Below, piece by piece: positions 60,197 through 64,000 of a stretch of 64,000 nt of DNA. Position 1 is the stretch's first letter, and every line of letters starts with the position of its first letter. This DNA comes from Neisseria lactamica (lineage in GTDB: Bacteria; Pseudomonadota; Gammaproteobacteria; Burkholderiales; Neisseriaceae). The position numbers were made by a program, and so were the translations under genes. The DNA is taken from the NCBI RefSeq assembly GCF_901482445.1, contig NZ_LR590477.1, positions 372,001 through 436,000 of the forward strand, read 5' to 3'. The notes below the pieces were generated by a model. That model saw nothing but the letters and a program-made list of their open reading frames with translations, did no database searches and had not been told where the DNA came from.

Positions 60197-60865
60197 TCAT
60201 TTGAAATTCAAAACCGGCCAGCCTTTCTCTTTGGCTTCTTTTTCCAGTTCGGCATCGGGGTTGACGGCGACGGGTTCGCTGACGAGGCGCAGCAGCGGCA
60301 GGTCGTTTTTGGAATCGCTGTAAAAATAGGTTTTGCCGTAGCTTTCGAGCGTTTCACCGCGTTCGGCAAGCCATTGGTTCAGGCGGGTGATTTTGCCTTC
60401 TTTGAGGCTGGGCGTGCCGATGTAATTGCCGGTGTAGCGGCCGTCGGGCCCGGTTTCAAGTTGCGTGCCGATGATGTTGGCAATGCCGAAAAGGTGGCAG
60501 ACGGGAGTGATGATGAACTCGTTGGTCGATGAGATAACGAGGGTTTCGTCGCCTGCCATTTGGTGGCTCTGCACCAGCATACGCTGCATAGGCGAGATGT
60601 GGGGGATGATGTATTCCGCCATAAATTCGCGGTGGAATTCCGCCAGCTCTTCTTTGCTGTAACGGGCGAGCGGGGCGAGGTGGAATTTGAGGAATGCGTC
60701 GATGTCGAGGCAGCCGTTTTGGTAGTCGCGGTAGAATTTTTCGTTTTGCGCTTCGGTTTCGGCAGCGTCAACCAAGCCTTTTTTGATGAGGTATTGCGGC
60801 CAGGCGTGGTCGGAATCGGTGTTGATGAGGGTGTTGTCGAGGTCGAAGATGGCGAGGTTTTTCAT
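60197..60865 (-). CDS. HAD-superfamily (subfamily IB) phosphatase, SerB-like
   Basis: The 222-residue protein begins MKNLAIFDLDNTLINTDSD, the DxDxT motif I, and has the Ser/Thr motif II (TLVISSTNEF), GKITRLNQWL with the motif III Lys, and FYSDSKNDLPLLRLV for motif IV. The helical cap (YLIKKGLVDAAETEAQNEKFYRDY) is that of HAD-IB phosphatases. It resembles phosphoserine phosphatase relatives, but the substrate is open. Its ATG overlaps the hda stop (ATGA). Confidence 0.9.
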   Translation of the reverse strand: MKNLAIFDLDNTLINTDSDHAWPQYLIKKGLVDAAETEAQNEKFYRDYQNGCLDIDAFLKFHLAPLARYSKEELAEFHREFMAEYIIPHISPMQRMLVQSHQMAGDETLVISSTNEFIITPVCHLFGIANIIGTQLETGPDGRYTGNYIGTPSLKEGKITRLNQWLAERGETLESYGKTYFYSDSKNDLPLLRLVSEPVAVNPDAELEKEAKEKGWPVLNFK

Positions 60866-61530
60866 TGGGTTTCCTGTTGTTTCAAAAGCTGGCGCAAAAG
60901 CGGCAGGGTGATGCGTTTGCCCATCGTGACGGCGTAGTTGTCCAGCGTGTCGAGCATCATCATCAGGCTGTCCATATCGCGCCGCCAGTGTTTGAGCAGG
61001 TATTCGAAAATTTCGGAATCGACGGTTACTTGGCGTGCCGCCGCCATACTGGCGAGCGCGTCGATTTTTTCTTGGTCGGTCAGGGGTTTGACTTCGTAAA
61101 CGAGGCAGTATGCCATACGCGTCCGCAAGTCTTCGCGGATGACGAGCTGCTGGGGCGTGTATTCCGAACCGAGCAGCAAAAAGCCTTTGCCGCTGTTGCG
61201 GAAGCGGTTGAAGATGGAAAAAAGCAGGGCTTGTTCTTCGTTGCCCAGTTTTTCGACTTGATCGACGGCGAGGTATTCCGCCTCAAACGCGGCATCGGTC
61301 AGCGGCATGGAGGCGGCATCGATATAGGCGGCGTTTTTGCCGGCTTCGAGCGCCTGTGCGACCCACGCCTGCAAAAGGTGGCTTTTGCCCGCGCCTTCTT
61401 CACCCCAGACATAAATGAATTGTCCGTGTTTGTGTCGGAGGACATAGACCAGTTCCGCGTTTTCCGTGCCGAGGAATTTGTCGAAACCCGGATAGTCGTG
61501 TGCGGCAAAGTCGAAAATAAGCTGGTTCAC
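60862..61530 (-). CDS. hda: DnaA-related regulatory protein Hda
   Basis: Hda binds the replication clamp and stimulates ATP hydrolysis by DnaA. I use the GTG at 61530, giving (M)NQLIFDFAAHDYP and 222 residues, since the family starts with a clamp-binding QLxxxF motif at the N-terminus; here it is QLIFDF. A TTG 21 codons upstream is possible but less likely. Walker A is GEEGAGKS at 43-50, Walker B-like YLAVDQVEKL, sensor LLLGSEYTPQQL with the box VII Arg in LRTRMAY. Coupled to the HAD gene by ATGA. Confidence 0.92.
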   Translation of the reverse strand: MNQLIFDFAAHDYPGFDKFLGTENAELVYVLRHKHGQFIYVWGEEGAGKSHLLQAWVAQALEAGKNAAYIDAASMPLTDAAFEAEYLAVDQVEKLGNEEQALLFSIFNRFRNSGKGFLLLGSEYTPQQLVIREDLRTRMAYCLVYEVKPLTDQEKIDALASMAAARQVTVDSEIFEYLLKHWRRDMDSLMMMLDTLDNYAVTMGKRITLPLLRQLLKQQETQ

Positions 61531-61599
61531 GGTTCGGCATTCCGAGGGGTGGTAAACGGGTTTATTGTACGTTGTTTTCGCGTGCTTTATCAATTTGAA

Positions 61600-61634
61600 A
61601 AATGCCGTCTGAAAACGGCTTCAGACGGCATCGT
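61600..61634 (-). terminator. Uptake-sequence hairpin between the ABC exporter gene and hda
   Basis: AATGCCGTCTGAAA and TTCAGACGGCAT with a short loop just past the exporter stop on the minus strand. Confidence 0.8.
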
Positions 61635-63404
61635 TCAACCGCAGGCAACGTTGCCGACATCGAGGTGCATATTGTGGAACGCGTTGAGCGTGCTTCGGTG
61701 TCCGATGCTGATGATGATGCTGTCGGGCAGTTTTTGCTTTAAGGCGCGGTAGAGTGCGGCTTCGGCCGGCTCGTCCAAGGCGGCGGTGGCTTCGTCGAGC
61801 AGGACGATTTTGGGCTTGGAAAGCAGGGCGCGGACGAAGGCGACGCGTTGCAGTTCGCCGGGGGAGAGTTTGTGCTGCCAGTCGTCTGTTTTGTCCAATT
61901 TGTCAATCAGATAACCCAAGCGGCAGGTGTTCATGGCTTCGGCTAACTCGGGATGCTGTTTGTCGATATCGGGGTAACAAACCGCGTCGCGCAGGCTGCC
62001 CTGTGCCGTGTACGGGCGTTGCGGCAGGAAGAGGATGTCTTGATGCGGCGGACGGCTGACTTTGCCGCTGCTGCCGAACGGCCAAAGCCCTGCCAGCGCG
62101 CGCAGCAGCGAGGTTTTGCCGCAACCGCTCGGACCGCGTATCAGCAGGGAATCGCCGTTTTTGAGGTTGATATTGATGCCGTCCAATAAAACTTCGCCGT
62201 TGTGGCGGAACAGGGCGACGTTTTCCAGCGCAATGCCGTCTGAAACTTCGCTAATCTCGGGTTGTTGCGTGCTGTGTTGTTCTTCGGTACTCAGCAAAAA
62301 GCCGTGCAGACGCTCCAATCGGGCGCGGTAGGCGGTGAATTTGTTGTAGAACATCCGGAAGAAAGACAGCGCGTTTTGCAGTCGTGCAAAGGCTTGGACG
62401 GTCTGCTGGATGTCGCCGATTTTGATTTGTCCGGCAAACAGGCGCGGTGCTTGCAAAATAATCGGGAAGAGTTTGATGCCGTTGGTGAACATATCGTTAA
62501 AGCCGCTCAAGCAGACGCTTTGCCGCGCAATGCGCCAACGGTTGCGGATAATGGCTTTAAAACGGTCGGAAAGCCGGTCGTGTTCGTGTTTTTCGCCGCT
62601 GTAAAACGCCACGCTTTCGGCGTGGTCGCGCACGCGGATGAGGGAATAACGGTAGTCGCCGTTGAGCTTTTCGTTTTCATAGTTGTAACGAATCAAGGGG
62701 TTGCCTATCCACATGGCGATAAAGGTCGCCAAAATCACAAAGATAAAGACGAACCACACAATGCCGTGCGGAATGTCGAAGCCGAACACGGTCAGGATGC
62801 CTGCCAAGCCCCACAAAACAACGGCAAATTCCAGAGAAGTAACGACCGAATTGACCATGCCGCGCACAAATTCGATGGTCGAAGCGATAAATTCCTGCGC
62901 GTCCTGTTGGATACGCTGGTCGATGTTGTCCGGCGCGTGGCGGCGCATTTGCAGGCGGTAGTAGTTTTTGCCGGCAAGCCAGCGCGTGGTCAGCACTTCA
63001 TTGAGACGCTCCGACCATTTAATCGCCAAGCCTTGATCGAGGAAGTCGTTGACGACGTTGTTAAACGCCCGTATCAGCACCACGCCCGCGTTCATTGCGG
63101 CAAACATCCAAAATGCCGAAGCATTCAAATCCTGCATCGAGTCGTAAAGCCCTTTGGACATAAAGGTACTTAACACATTCAGCCGCACTTCGGTTAACAG
63201 CAGCGTAATCATCGCCGTAATCAGCAGCAAGACTTTGACCGTACTTTTCGGTGTCAGGCAAAGGCGCAGGATATAGGCAAACTCGCGCCCGAAGCGCGTT
63301 TTCCGTGTCAAAAACAGAATCACCGCTGAAGCGGCGGCGACCGTCAATAAGGTCTGCAACAGCCAAGACGGCGTGGAATAAAGCTCGGTTTGCCATTTCT
63401 GCAT
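61635..63404 (-). CDS. SbmA/BacA-YddA-type ABC transporter with fused ATPase
   Basis: The 589-residue protein has about six membrane helices in the first 330 residues and an ATPase domain after that. The membrane half has the SbmA/ABCD-type signature (RLNEVLTTRWLAGKNYYRLQ, DNIDQRIQQDAQEFI, HAESVAFYSGEKHEHDRL). The ATPase has Walker A GPSGCGKT at 424-431, signature LSPGELQRVAFVRALL and Walker B IVLLDEATAALD. Relatives move peptides, vitamin B12 or very-long-chain fatty acyl groups. The substrate is unknown. A Correia element lies about 100 bases upstream. Confidence 0.9.
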   Translation of the reverse strand: MQKWQTELYSTPSWLLQTLLTVAAASAVILFLTRKTRFGREFAYILRLCLTPKSTVKVLLLITAMITLLLTEVRLNVLSTFMSKGLYDSMQDLNASAFWMFAAMNAGVVLIRAFNNVVNDFLDQGLAIKWSERLNEVLTTRWLAGKNYYRLQMRRHAPDNIDQRIQQDAQEFIASTIEFVRGMVNSVVTSLEFAVVLWGLAGILTVFGFDIPHGIVWFVFIFVILATFIAMWIGNPLIRYNYENEKLNGDYRYSLIRVRDHAESVAFYSGEKHEHDRLSDRFKAIIRNRWRIARQSVCLSGFNDMFTNGIKLFPIILQAPRLFAGQIKIGDIQQTVQAFARLQNALSFFRMFYNKFTAYRARLERLHGFLLSTEEQHSTQQPEISEVSDGIALENVALFRHNGEVLLDGININLKNGDSLLIRGPSGCGKTSLLRALAGLWPFGSSGKVSRPPHQDILFLPQRPYTAQGSLRDAVCYPDIDKQHPELAEAMNTCRLGYLIDKLDKTDDWQHKLSPGELQRVAFVRALLSKPKIVLLDEATAALDEPAEAALYRALKQKLPDSIIISIGHRSTLNAFHNMHLDVGNVACG

Positions 63405-63505
63405 GGGAAGTCTCTTACGGTATCAATGCCGTCTGAAAAAGACGGGTACAGTTGATTTTTTGATGAAGTTTGGGGAAGTTTTGCCGGTCAGGGCATATTG
63501 CTTGT

Positions 63506-63612
63506 TATAGTGGATTAAATTTAAATCAGGACAAGGCGACGAAGCCGCAGACAGTACAGATAGTACGGCAAGGCGAGGCAACGCTGTACTGGTTTAAATT
63601 TAATCCACTATA
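63506..63612. repeat. Short Correia repeat element (about 107 bp), reverse orientation
   Basis: It starts TATAGTGGATTAAATTTAAA and ends with TTTAATCCACTATA; the interior is the reverse complement of the one at 42905. It lies about 100 bases upstream of the ABC transporter start and may carry or alter its promoter. Confidence 0.95.
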
Positions 63613-63656
63613 ATTTACCATACAACCACGCCGGAATTAAGTTTGAATTTGAATAA

Positions 63657-63695
63657 AAGGTTCGGGTTCTGCAAAATACAGAACCCGAACCTTGT
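63657..63695 (-). terminator. Perfect 15-base hairpin next to the Correia element
   Basis: AAGGTTCGGGTTCTG and CAGAACCCGAACCTT enclose a 7-base loop. On the minus strand it is followed by TTTTATTC, as expected for a rho-independent terminator behind the GNA1162-like gene. Confidence 0.75.
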
Positions 63696-63754
63696 TCGGA
63701 TATTGAAATCGGCTGCCCGATTTTGGGCGGTGCGGCTTGGAAGTATCAAGATTC

Positions 63755-63797
63755 GCATATGCCGTCTGAAGCTCGGAGAGGTTCGGACGGCATATGC
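63755..63797 (-). terminator. Uptake-sequence hairpin after the GNA1162-like gene
   Basis: GCATATGCCGTCTGAA pairs with TTCGGACGGCATATGC with one mismatch, ending next to the stop codon at 63798-63800. Confidence 0.8.
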
Positions 63798-64000
63798 TTA
63801 TTTGGACTGCTCTTCGACAAACCTCGGGCCTTTCAGGATGCCGTTGCGGGAATAGGGCGACAGCAGGTCGTATGCGGCGGCTTTGGAAACCTGATAACCG
63901 CGGTCGGTCAGGCTGTTGGCAATCTGGTTGACCACTGCGCCGACCAAAGCACCCAGCAGACCGCTGTTGCTGTTGTTGCTGCCTTCGCGGATACTGGCCG
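63798..64000 (-). CDS. GNA1162-like lipoprotein (DUF799), C-terminal 67 residues
   Basis: The minus-strand frame reads ASIREGSNNSNSGLLGALVG, then AVVNQIANSLTDRGYQVSKA, AAYDLLSPYSRNGILKGPRF and VEEQSK before TAA. This matches my recollection of the C-terminus of meningococcal antigen GNA1162, a DUF799 lipoprotein usually found with CsgG-like and other lipoproteins. The start and signal peptide lie beyond the window, so the lipoprotein nature is not seen here. Confidence 0.8.
   Translation of the reverse strand, partial: ASIREGSNNSNSGLLGALVGAVVNQIANSLTDRGYQVSKAAAYDLLSPYSRNGILKGPRFVEEQSK

Overview
This window is almost certainly chromosome of Neisseria meningitidis or a very close relative. The evidence is dozens of copies of the 12-base DNA uptake sequence ATGCCGTCTGAA (many as inverted pairs acting as terminators), three Correia repeat elements, dRS3 repeats, an IS1106 remnant, a ZnuD zinc receptor, a tmRNA whose tag reads ANDETYALAA, and a large meningococcal-type TpsA/FhaB-like exoprotein. 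Most of the sequence is housekeeping DNA. Three stretches are markedly AT-richer and look acquired: the toxin ends of the TpsA island, a DUF1643 gene at about 35.0-35.6 kb, and an orphan patch at 45.8-46.9 kb.

Layout. 1-4.1 kb: 3' truncated znuD (minus strand) behind a Zur box, then trpG and trpD. 4.2-17.4 kb: the TpsA/CdiA-type island. It holds one full-length exoprotein gene (2381 aa) ending in a nucleotidyltransferase-like toxin tip with an immunity-type ORF, then two 5'-truncated cassettes. The cassettes repeat the end of the exoprotein gene almost exactly and then switch to different toxin tips, each with its own small downstream ORF. An IS1106 stump sits at the front of the last cassette, and a broken hlyC-like acyltransferase pseudogene closes the island. 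No tpsB transporter gene is in the window.

17.4-28.9 kb: mutY, a zinc alcohol dehydrogenase behind a second Zur box, then an Entner-Doudoroff and sugar-phosphate cluster (eda, edd, zwf, pgl, glk, hexR, pgi). HexR-like palindromes lie in the divergent edd/zwf control region. 29-31.4 kb: a lipoprotein with tandem LprI-like modules, a full-length Correia element, integrase-arm-like repeats, and ssrA. 31.4-41.2 kb (minus strand): Smr protein, sulfate-binding lipoprotein, a translationally coupled trpE-DUF1643-purK set followed by a GNAT gene, an ABC-F ATPase, a DedA protein and glyA.

41.3-48 kb: a YdcH protein, fbp, rlmJ, plsY, folB, a Nudix hydrolase, the AT-rich orphan patch, crcB and an orphan CbiM-like membrane protein. 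48-59.6 kb: ftsK, proB-proA, leuA fused in frame to an N-terminal helix-turn-helix domain, a UPF0149/SEC-C protein, lgt, an M14 carboxypeptidase and argB. 59.6-64 kb: dRS3 repeats, a HAD phosphatase, hda, an SbmA/YddA-type ABC exporter, a Correia element, and the 3' end of a GNA1162-like lipoprotein gene.

The signals most worth following are the polymorphic toxin island, the HTH-LeuA fusion with TAGACAA sites around its promoter, the two Zur boxes placed in opposite geometries, and the HexR-like operators of the Entner-Doudoroff cluster.
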